DNA from: Rhodoferax sp.
GTDB lineage: Bacteria > Pseudomonadota > Gammaproteobacteria > Burkholderiales > Burkholderiaceae_C
DNA: 11,713 bases
Assembly (NCBI GenBank): GCA_021737905.1
Contig: JAIPDA010000056.1
Location: forward strand, 1 to 11,713
Direction of reading: 5' to 3'
The translations under genes were made by a program, and so were the position numbers. Positions 1 through 6,869 of this stretch are shown one piece after another. Below the pieces are notes generated by a model, which saw only the letters and a program-made list of their open reading frames with translations, had not been told where the DNA came from and did no database searches. Within the stretch, counting starts at the first letter, position 1, and every line of letters begins with the position of its first letter.

Positions 1-1023
1 GTCCTCGTCTGAGCCATTAAAAGCCGGTGGAATCTCGGCCCACAGGTAAAAACCGGCATCGGGCAAAGACACCTTCATGACGCCGGCCAGCAAAGGGGTG
101 ACCTCGGCAAATTTTTGCCGGTACATCTCGCGGTTGAGCACCACATGCGCTTCGTCGTCCCAGGCGGCGCGGCTGGCGGCCTGCACCACCGAGCTCATGG
201 CCCTGCCGTGGTACGTGCGGTAGAGCAAAAAGGATTTCATGATGGCTGCGTCACCGGCCACAAAGCCGCTGCGCAGGCCGGGCACATTGCTGCGTTTGGA
301 CAGGCTGGTCAGCGCCACCAGGTTTTTAAAGTCATGCCGGCCCAGGGCTGTGGCCGCCTGCAGGCTGCCCAGCGGCGGCTCGGGGCGGAAATAAATCTCG
401 CTGTAGCACTCGTCGGAGGCAATCACAAAGCCGTGGCGGTCACTCAGCTCAAACAGCTGCTTCCATTCGGCCAGCTCGATCACCGCGCCGGTCGGGTTGC
501 CGGGCGAGCAGACGATGAGCAACTGGGTGTTGGCCCAGACCGAATCAGGCACGGCGGCCCAGTCGATGCCGAAGTTGCGCGCCGGGTCGCTGGGGGCATA
601 AAACACCTCGGCCCCGGCCAGCAGGGCAGCGCCTTCGTAGATTTGATAAAACGGATTGGGTGAGACCACCGTGGCGCCTGGGCGGCTGGCGTCCACGATG
701 GTTTGCGTCAGCGCAAACAGCGCCTCGCGTGAGCCGTTGACCGGCAGCACCTGGGTGGCCGGGTTCAGCGTGACGCTGTAGCGCCGGGCGACCCAGTCCA
801 CCATGGCCTGGCGCAGCGCCGGCTCGCCCAGCGTGGCCGGGTAGCTGGCCAGACCGGCCAGGCTGGCGCTCAGCGCGGTTTTGATGAGTTCTGGCGTGGC
901 GTGGCGCGGCTCGCCAATGCCCAGGCTGATGGGCCGCAAAGTCGGGTTGGGCGTGACCTTGGCGTGAAGTTGGCGCAGCCGCTCAAAGGGATAGGGCTGC
1001 AGGCGGGCGAGGAGGGGATTCAT
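1..1023 (-). CDS. dapC: Succinyldiaminopimelate aminotransferase DapC (partial, C-terminus beyond left edge)
   Basis: This is a PLP-dependent class I/II aminotransferase. It is expected to make N-succinyl-LL-2,6-diaminopimelate from the keto precursor, using glutamate, in the succinylase branch of lysine/DAP synthesis in the cytosol. The frame is open from 1023 to the left edge (341 codons, no stop). Visible motifs are the N-terminal SLGIGEP, the NGSREALF helix, SPGNPTG (N176), SDECYSEIYF (D204 and Y207, which contact the cofactor ring) and SLSKRSNVPG, with the Schiff-base lysine at K243. Family members have about 400 residues, so roughly 55-60 are missing, including the C-terminal substrate-carboxylate arginine. 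Two tandem ATGs (1026 and 1023) are in frame; I chose 1023 because MNPLL is the start I recall for relatives, but no strong ribosome site separates them. It is divergent from the AlkB-like gene. The DapC assignment over other class I aminotransferases rests on the recalled overall pattern and is good but not absolute. Confidence 0.87.
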   Translation of the reverse strand, partial: MNPLLARLQPYPFERLRQLHAKVTPNPTLRPISLGIGEPRHATPELIKTALSASLAGLASYPATLGEPALRQAMVDWVARRYSVTLNPATQVLPVNGSREALFALTQTIVDASRPGATVVSPNPFYQIYEGAALLAGAEVFYAPSDPARNFGIDWAAVPDSVWANTQLLIVCSPGNPTGAVIELAEWKQLFELSDRHGFVIASDECYSEIYFRPEPPLGSLQAATALGRHDFKNLVALTSLSKRSNVPGLRSGFVAGDAAIMKSFLLYRTYHGRAMSSVVQAASRAAWDDEAHVVLNREMYRQKFAEVTPLLAGVMKVSLPDAGFYLWAEIPPAFNGSDED

Positions 1024-1084
1024 CATTGCATTATCGAGGGAAACCCTGTGGTGGTGGCTGCTGCAATTTCCTAAACTGCAAGTC
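1024..1084. promoter_or_regulatory. Divergent spacer between dapC and the AlkB-like gene
   Basis: This short spacer must hold the 5' signals of two divergent genes unless promoters lie inside the coding regions. Seen directly: an inverted pair ATTGCA (1025-1030) and TGCAAT (1062-1067); a direct repeat CTGCAA at 1061-1066 and 1076-1081; and a small dyad AGGG-AAA-CCCT at 1037-1047. No convincing -35/-10 pair and no strong Shine-Dalgarno is visible in either direction. Calling it regulatory is inference from position. Confidence 0.35.
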
Positions 1085-2152
1085 ATGGCCATTGAAACCA
1101 TGAACTCTGTTGGGATGCCGGCTCAAGAACAGACCGCGGCCCTGCCCGGCTTTCGAATGAGCGATTTGCGCTTTTTGCTCCTGCTTTTGCTACCCGGGTT
1201 CACGCTGCTGGGCGTTTGGAGCGAGCCTTACGCCAGCGCCTGGCGCACCGCTGCTTTTTACCTGAGCGTGGTAGCGCTGGACGCCTTGTTGCCGGGCGGC
1301 CGCCTGTCGCCGCCGCCGGCGCGCAGCTCGCTGTACTTTGTGGTTTTGATGCGGCTGTATGTCCCCCTGCAACTGGCTTTGCAATTGAGCGCAGCCTGGA
1401 TCGCCCTGCATTCCAGCTGGCCAGTCGCCCTGGGCCTGGCGCTGTCGGTGGGCTTTGTGGCCGGCGCGCAAGGCATCACCGTGGCGCATGAATTAGGCCA
1501 TTCGCGCCACCGCATTGACCGGTTTCTGGGCTGGGTGCTGATGAGCAGCGTCTGCTACGCGCATTTCATGGTCGAACATTACCGTGGCCACCACCCGCGT
1601 GCCGCCACGCTGGACGACCCGGCGAGCGCGCGCCGGGGTGAAAGCCTGTGGCGGTTTTTGCCGCGCACGCTCTGGGGCAGCTGGCGCAGCGCCTGGGCGC
1701 TGGAGTCCCGGCAGCTAGAGCAGTTCAAGCGCTCCTGGGCCGGCAGCCCGCTGGTCTGGTCTTTGGCGGTGCAGGTGCTGCTGATGCTGGCGGCAGCATG
1801 GGCCGGCCCGACGCTGCTCTTGTTCTGGCTGGTGCAGGCGGCTTTTGCAGTCTGGTTGCTGGAAACCGTTAACTACATCGAGCACTATGGCTTGCAGCGC
1901 GGCCACAGCGGCGGGCGGCGTGAAGCCTTTGGCGCCATGCACGCCTGGAACGCTGACCACCTGGTCAGCAACAGCTTGCTGATCAACCTCCAGCGTCATT
2001 CAGATCACCACATGCACCCCTGGAAACCTTACGCCAGTTTGCAGCGTCTGGCCCCTACGCCGCAACTGCCAACCGGTTATGCCGGTTGTCTGGCGCTGGC
2101 TGCTATTCCGGCGCTCTGGTTTCGCGTGATGCACCCGCGCCTCGGGTCATAA
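1085..2152 (+). CDS. alkB: AlkB-family membrane di-iron alkane 1-monooxygenase
   Basis: This is an integral inner-membrane non-haem di-iron hydroxylase of the fatty acid desaturase/hydroxylase superfamily. It is expected to oxidise a terminal methyl group using O2 and electrons from rubredoxin. All histidine boxes are present: HELGHSRH (H135, H139, H142), EHYRGHH (H165, H169, H170), the alkane-hydroxylase signature NYIEHYG (263-269, H267) and LQRHSDHH (H305, H308, H309). HAWNADH (286-292) and a C-terminal RVMHPRL are also typical of AlkB. Hydrophobic segments lie near 28-45, 52-68, 82-107, 110-132, 145-162 and 222-260. At 355 residues it is shorter than the roughly 400 of classical AlkB, mainly at the N-terminus, and has no fused rubredoxin. 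In-frame ATGs at 1085, 1100, 1115 and 1157 compete and none has a clear ribosome site, so the start is uncertain. The true substrate (alkane, fatty acid or other) cannot be read from the sequence; xylene monooxygenase-like enzymes are less likely because of NYIEHYG. Confidence 0.85.
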   Translation: MAIETMNSVGMPAQEQTAALPGFRMSDLRFLLLLLLPGFTLLGVWSEPYASAWRTAAFYLSVVALDALLPGGRLSPPPARSSLYFVVLMRLYVPLQLALQLSAAWIALHSSWPVALGLALSVGFVAGAQGITVAHELGHSRHRIDRFLGWVLMSSVCYAHFMVEHYRGHHPRAATLDDPASARRGESLWRFLPRTLWGSWRSAWALESRQLEQFKRSWAGSPLVWSLAVQVLLMLAAAWAGPTLLLFWLVQAAFAVWLLETVNYIEHYGLQRGHSGGRREAFGAMHAWNADHLVSNSLLINLQRHSDHHMHPWKPYASLQRLAPTPQLPTGYAGCLALAAIPALWFRVMHPRLGS

Positions 2153-2273
2153 TCTAGCCAATTCGCTGGCTTGGCGGCTCCCCGCAAAAGAGCGATTCGG
2201 AATATTAGTTTTTGGATAAAACCAATTAATATCAACGAGTTACAGCAACAATTTCATCCTCGTTAGGCTGGTC
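2153..2273 (+). promoter_or_regulatory. AT-rich upstream region of smc with a broken dyad
   Basis: The first third could hold a weak hairpin after the AlkB-like gene (AGCCA 2156-2160 with TGGCT 2167-2171, no T-run). From about 2197 the base composition turns sharply AT-rich compared with its surroundings. Here ATATTA (2202-2207) and TTGG (2212-2215) mirror CCAA (2222-2225) and TAATAT (2227-2232), forming an imperfect inverted repeat. TAATAT could serve as a -10 box, but no good -35 lies 16-18 bases upstream. AGG at 2265-2267, 6 bases before the GTG at 2274, is the likely ribosome site of smc. A promoter for the smc cluster here is inference from composition and position. Confidence 0.4.
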
Positions 2274-5200
2274 GTGCGTCTTAATTCCATCAAGCTTTCG
2301 GGCTTCAAATCATTCGCTGAACCCACCAACTTCGTGCTGCCGGGGCAACTGGTGGGCGTGGTGGGGCCGAACGGCTGCGGTAAGTCCAACATCATGGACG
2401 CGGTGCGTTGGGTGCTGGGCGAGAGCAGGGCCTCTGAATTGCGTGGCGAATCCATGCAAGACGTTATCTTCAACGGAACCAACACCCGCAAGCCGGCCAG
2501 CCGGTCCAGCGTCGAGCTGGTGTTTGACAACGCCGATCACCGCGCCGGCGGTCAGTGGGGCCAGTTCGGCGAGATCGCCGTCAAGCGCGTGCTGACGCGC
2601 GACGGCACCTCCAGTTATTACATCAACAACCAGCCGGTGCGCCGGCGTGATGTGCAGGACGTGTTTTTGGGCACCGGTCTTGGACCACGCGCTTACGCCA
2701 TCATCGGCCAGGGCACCATCAGCCGCATCATCGAGTCCAAGCCCGAAGAGTTGCGCCTGTTCCTCGAAGAAGCGGCCGGCGTGTCCAAGTACAAAGAGCG
2801 CCGCCGCGAAACGGCCAACCGTTTGTCGGACACGCGCGAAAACCTGACCCGTGTCGAAGACATCTTGCGTGAGCTCAATGCCAATCTGGACAAGCTTGAA
2901 AAGCAGGCCGAGGTGGCATTGCACTACAAGACCTTGCAAGCCGACGGCATGCTCAAGCAGCAGCAGTTGTGGTTTTTGAAGCGCGCCGAAAGTCAGGCTG
3001 ACCAGTCCAAGGTCCAGGCCGATGCTGAAAAAGCTGTCAATGAATTGGAAAGCCGGGTGGCTGATTTGCGCCACATCGAGGCCGACCTGGAAACGGTGCG
3101 GCAGGCGCATTACGCCGCAGGCGATCAGGTCAACCAAGCCCAGGGCAAGCTGTATGAGGCCAGCGCTGAAGTCGGGCGCCTGGAGGCTGAAATCCGCTTT
3201 GTGGTCGATGGGCGTGTGCGCGTTGAGCAGCGCCTGGCGCAACTCAAGGAACAGGCCGCCCAATGGTCAACGCGCCAGGCCGACGCCGCTGTGGAAACCG
3301 ACAGCCTGAGCGCGCAAGCCGTTCAAGCCGAGGAGCACGCCGAGCTGCTGGCGGCCCAAACCGAAGAACAAACGGGCCGGCTGCCGGCGCTCGAAGAAGC
3401 GCTGCGTACCGCACAAGCCACGGCCAATGAGCAGCGTGGCGGCGTGGCGCAGGTGCAGCAGCAAATCCAGGTTCTGGCGGCTGACCAGCGCAACATCGAA
3501 GAGCAAAGCCGTGCTCTGGGTGTGCGCCGTGAGCGCCTGCTGGCCGACCGCAATGCTTTGAACGCTCCGGACGAATCCCGCCTGGTCAACCTCAATGAGC
3601 AGTACGCATCGGCCAAGGTCAGCCAGGACCAGGCCCTGGCGGTGCTGCAAGAGCTCACAGACAGCGTGCCCCGCCTGGACGATGAGCGTCGTCAATTGCA
3701 GCAAAGCGTCAACAGTGAATCAGCCCGCCAGGCCGACCTGTCGGCGCGTGTTGAGGCGCTCAAAGCATTGCAGGAAAAAGTCAAAACAGACGGCAAGCTC
3801 AAGCCCTGGCTGAGCAAGCATGGCCTGGAGGGTCTGCAAGGCCTGTGGAGCCGCATACACATTGAGCAGGGTTGGGAAAACGCTTTAGAAGCCGCGCTGC
3901 GCGAACGCTTGGGCGCGCTTGAAGTCAGCCGCCTGGACATGGTGCGCGGCTTTGCCGGCACCGACGGTCGCGATGCGCCGCCGGCCAAACTGTCTTTTTA
4001 CTCCCCGCCCGCAGCTGGCGCGGCCGCCCGAGCCGGGACCGCTGGACTCAAACCGCTGGCAGACTACCTGCGCCTGTCCGATGCCGGGCAAAGCGCTTTG
4101 CTGGCCGACTGGCTGCAAGGCAGCTACACAGCCGCCAACCTGGATGAAGCGCTGACGGGCCGCAGCAAGCTGCAAGCCGGCGAAGTGATTTATGTGCAAG
4201 GCGGTCACGCAGTGACGCAGCACAGCGTGAGCTTTTACGCGCAGGATTCCGAGCAAGCCGGACTGCTGGCACGTGCTCAGGAAATTGAAAACCTGGACAA
4301 ACAGCTTCGTGCGCAGGCCTTGATTGGCGACGAGGCGCGCAGCGCCCTGGTGCGCGCTGAGTCTGCTTACAGCGAAGCTGCGCAACGCCTGGTGACCGCG
4401 CGCAGCGAAGCCGCCGAAGCTCAGAGCCGCAGCCATGCCTTGCAAGTGGAGGTCTTGCGCCTGTCGCAACTGGCCGAACAGACCCGCGCCCGCAGTGAGC
4501 AGATTCAAACCGACCTCAGCGAGATCGATGTGGAACTCGATGAGTTGCAGGAGCGCCGCGTCACCGCTGAAGCACGCTTTGAAGAGTTGGACATGCAACT
4601 GGCCGACAGCCAGGAACGCCATGCCCAACTCGACGACCGTGTGATCGAATGCGAGCGTCAGCTCAATGCTTCGCGCGAGCAGCAACGCTCACTGGAGCGG
4701 CAAATGCAAGAGGCGCAATTTGCGCTGCGCAGCCTGGCCTCGCGTCGCGAAGAACTGGCCCGCGCCATTGAGATGGCCGCGCAACAAGCAGCCTCGCTGG
4801 CCGACGAAGAGCAACGCGCCAAAGACGAGCTTTCGCGTTTGAGCGATGCGGCGGCACAGGCCGGCTTGCAAAGCGCGCTGGCTGTCAAGCTCGAGCGCGA
4901 AGCCGACCTGGGAGCCAAACGCAGCCAGTATGACGACTTGAGCGCCAAACTGCGTGCCAGCGACGAACGTCGCCTGCAGCTCGAACGGCAGCTTGACCCG
5001 CTGCGCCAGCGCATCACGGAAATGCAGCTCAAAGAGCAGGCCGCTCGTTTGGGCTTTGAGCAATACGCCCAACTGTTGACAGATGCCGAGGCCGACCTTC
5101 AAGCGCTTGAACTGTCGATTGAAACCGGCCATGTGCGCTTGAGCGGCCTGCAAACTGAGATTGATCGTATCAACCGAGAGATCCAGTCCCTGGGCGCGGT

Positions 5201-5816
5201 CAATCTGGCGGCACTCGATGAGTTGACCAGCGCCCGTGAGCGCAAAGGATTTTTGGACTCTCAGTCGGCTGACCTCAATGAGGCCATGAGCACTTTGGAA
5301 GACGCCATCAAAAAAATCGACATCGAAACACGGGAGTTGCTCTCCAGCACCTTCGAGGTGGTCAATGGCCACTTCGGCAAGATGTTCCCGGAGCTCTTTG
5401 GCGGCGGCAATGCGCGCTTAGTGATGACCGGCGAGGAGATTCTGGACGCCGGCGTGCAGGTGATGGCGCAGCCTCCGGGCAAGAAAAACCAGACCATCCA
5501 TTTGCTCTCCGGTGGCGAAAAAGCGCTTACCGCCATTGCCTTGGTGTTCGCTATTTTCCAGCTCAATCCGGCCCCTTTTTGTTTGCTCGACGAGGTCGAT
5601 GCGCCACTGGACGACGCCAACACCGAGCGCTATGCCAAGCTGGTGGTCAGCATGAGCAGGTCAACACAGTTCCTTTTCATCAGCCACAACAAAATTGCCA
5701 TGGAAATGGCCGAGCAGTTGATCGGTGTGACCATGCAGGAGCAGGGCGTCTCGCGCATCGTGGCGGTTGATATGGGGGAGGCCATTGGCTTTGCACAAGC
5801 GGTGCCTGTGGCATGA
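2274..5816 (+). CDS. smc: Chromosome segregation protein SMC
   Basis: This is the core ATPase of the bacterial condensin SMC-ScpAB, which dimerises and compacts and separates sister chromosomes. The 1180 residues match the family length. In order: N-terminal head with Walker A GPNGCGKSN (31-39), Q-loop glutamine Q146 within GQGTISRII, a long coiled coil (about 165-505), the hinge (about 515-665), the return coiled coil (about 670-1000), the conserved LGAVNLAALDEL element, then the C-terminal head with signature LLSGGEKAL (S1079, G1080, G1081) and Walker B CLLDEVDAP (D1106, E1107) followed by the D-loop. All catalytic elements look intact. The hinge carries an Ala/Gly/Pro-rich stretch at 577-591. 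The start is GTG with AGG 6 bases upstream; MRLNSIKLSGFKSF is the expected SMC N-terminus, so this start is firm. It is the first gene of the smc-zipA-ligA-def cluster. Its partners scpA and scpB are not in the window. Confidence 0.98.
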   Translation: MRLNSIKLSGFKSFAEPTNFVLPGQLVGVVGPNGCGKSNIMDAVRWVLGESRASELRGESMQDVIFNGTNTRKPASRSSVELVFDNADHRAGGQWGQFGEIAVKRVLTRDGTSSYYINNQPVRRRDVQDVFLGTGLGPRAYAIIGQGTISRIIESKPEELRLFLEEAAGVSKYKERRRETANRLSDTRENLTRVEDILRELNANLDKLEKQAEVALHYKTLQADGMLKQQQLWFLKRAESQADQSKVQADAEKAVNELESRVADLRHIEADLETVRQAHYAAGDQVNQAQGKLYEASAEVGRLEAEIRFVVDGRVRVEQRLAQLKEQAAQWSTRQADAAVETDSLSAQAVQAEEHAELLAAQTEEQTGRLPALEEALRTAQATANEQRGGVAQVQQQIQVLAADQRNIEEQSRALGVRRERLLADRNALNAPDESRLVNLNEQYASAKVSQDQALAVLQELTDSVPRLDDERRQLQQSVNSESARQADLSARVEALKALQEKVKTDGKLKPWLSKHGLEGLQGLWSRIHIEQGWENALEAALRERLGALEVSRLDMVRGFAGTDGRDAPPAKLSFYSPPAAGAAARAGTAGLKPLADYLRLSDAGQSALLADWLQGSYTAANLDEALTGRSKLQAGEVIYVQGGHAVTQHSVSFYAQDSEQAGLLARAQEIENLDKQLRAQALIGDEARSALVRAESAYSEAAQRLVTARSEAAEAQSRSHALQVEVLRLSQLAEQTRARSEQIQTDLSEIDVELDELQERRVTAEARFEELDMQLADSQERHAQLDDRVIECERQLNASREQQRSLERQMQEAQFALRSLASRREELARAIEMAAQQAASLADEEQRAKDELSRLSDAAAQAGLQSALAVKLEREADLGAKRSQYDDLSAKLRASDERRLQLERQLDPLRQRITEMQLKEQAARLGFEQYAQLLTDAEADLQALELSIETGHVRLSGLQTEIDRINREIQSLGAVNLAALDELTSARERKGFLDSQSADLNEAMSTLEDAIKKIDIETRELLSSTFEVVNGHFGKMFPELFGGGNARLVMTGEEILDAGVQVMAQPPGKKNQTIHLLSGGEKALTAIALVFAIFQLNPAPFCLLDEVDAPLDDANTERYAKLVVSMSRSTQFLFISHNKIAMEMAEQLIGVTMQEQGVSRIVAVDMGEAIGFAQAVPVA

Positions 5817-6862
5817 GTAATTTGCAACTGGGTCTGGCCATTGCCGGCGCGGTGGTGCTGGCGGTGGTGGTGGCGCACGGCGCCTGGACCTCGCGTAAAA
5901 ATCGTCCGCGCCAAGCGACGAATTCAAGCGACTCAACAGAGCAAGCAGCTCAAACCGATGCGCCTGATGACAGCGATGAGCGCCAGGACCCGGCTTTTGA
6001 CGGCAGCCTCGAATCCCTGACCACGCTCACCAGCATCGAGAAAAAAGCGGCGCTCGATGCGTTGATTGACGTGATTGTGCCGATCGCTGTTGATACCCAG
6101 GTCTCGGGTGAGGCGGCTCTGGCCGCCATGCCGCCTACGCGGCGCGTGGGCAGCAAGCCTTTTGCGGTTGAGGGCTTGAGCATTGACACCGGCGAATGGG
6201 AAATTCCTGTGGCCGGTCAGCGTTACAGCGCATTCCAGGCCGGGGTGCAACTGGCCAACCGCACCGGAGCGCTCAATCAGATTGAATATTCTGAATTCGT
6301 CATGAAAGCCCAAGCCTTTGCAGACGATGTCAATGGCGAGCCGGAGTTTCCGGAGATGCATGAAGAAGTCGCGCGGGCCCGGGAGCTGGACCAGTTCGCC
6401 GGAGAGCATGACGCCCAGATCAGCTTCACATTGCGGGCTGCCACCATCGCCTGGAGCCCTGGCTATGTGCAACAAAATGCGGCCCGTCACGGCTTTGTGC
6501 CTGGCGCCATTCCCGGGCGCATGGTATTGCCGGGCGCGCAAGCCCAGGCGCCTATTTTGATTTTGGCTTTTGACTCGCAAGCTGCCATGGCCGAAGACCC
6601 GGAGCAAACCGCTTTGCGCGAGCTGACCATGTCTTTGGACGTGCCCCAGGTGGCCAGGTCTGAGCAGCCCTTTGACCGCATGTGCCAGGCCGCGCTGGCC
6701 CTGGCCTCGGCCATGGACGGTGCACTGATGGACGACTACGGCAACCGCATCCGTGCGGACTCCATGCAAGTGATCAAAGCCGACCTGGAAAAGCTCTACG
6801 ACACGCTCGATGCGCGCGAGCTTTCAGCCGGCTCTGCTTTGGGCCGGCGGCTCTTTTCCTGA
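5813..6862 (+). CDS. zipA: Cell division protein ZipA homologue (FtsZ-anchoring)
   Basis: ZipA is an inner-membrane protein that tethers FtsZ protofilaments at the division site. The 349 residues begin with one hydrophobic segment (about 5-22), followed by the basic patch SRKNRPR, which implies a periplasmic N-terminus and a cytoplasmic body. A short acidic, Ser/Asp/Gln-rich linker (about 34-62) replaces the long P/Q-rich linker of enteric ZipA. The C-terminal part (about 200-335) has the ZipA_C pattern, including EQPFDRMCQAALALASAMDG and LMDDYGNRI. Residues about 86-196 look like a related, more divergent half. Its ATG overlaps the smc stop as ATGA, which suggests translational coupling, and ligA follows 7 bases after its stop. 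Adjacency to ligA is the same as in E. coli and supports the call, since ZipA sequences are weakly conserved. The FtsZ-binding role itself is inferred from family and position. Confidence 0.85.
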   Translation: MSNLQLGLAIAGAVVLAVVVAHGAWTSRKNRPRQATNSSDSTEQAAQTDAPDDSDERQDPAFDGSLESLTTLTSIEKKAALDALIDVIVPIAVDTQVSGEAALAAMPPTRRVGSKPFAVEGLSIDTGEWEIPVAGQRYSAFQAGVQLANRTGALNQIEYSEFVMKAQAFADDVNGEPEFPEMHEEVARARELDQFAGEHDAQISFTLRAATIAWSPGYVQQNAARHGFVPGAIPGRMVLPGAQAQAPILILAFDSQAAMAEDPEQTALRELTMSLDVPQVARSEQPFDRMCQAALALASAMDGALMDDYGNRIRADSMQVIKADLEKLYDTLDARELSAGSALGRRLFS

Positions 6863-6869
6863 GCCTGCA

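Noticed and set aside
115..663. Plus-strand open frame (182 codons) near the left edge
   Set aside because: Mirror frame of dapC, whose minus-strand translation holds the PLP lysine motif and other aminotransferase signatures.
1023..1033. Tiny ATG-CAA-TGA frame just ahead of dapC on the minus strand, overlapping its first ATG
   Set aside because: A two-codon frame with no ribosome site; likely chance, though it could be looked at if dapC translation proves regulated.
2156..2171. Small hairpin after the AlkB-like gene as a terminator
   Set aside because: A 5-base stem with no T-run on either strand; too weak to call.
2310..3263. Minus-strand open frame (317 codons) opposite smc
   Set aside because: Mirror frame in codon register with smc; explained by avoidance of TTA/CTA/TCA codons in smc. 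No independent start signal or motif.
5933..6769. Minus-strand open frame (278 codons) opposite zipA
   Set aside because: Mirror frame in codon register with zipA, the same codon-use artefact.
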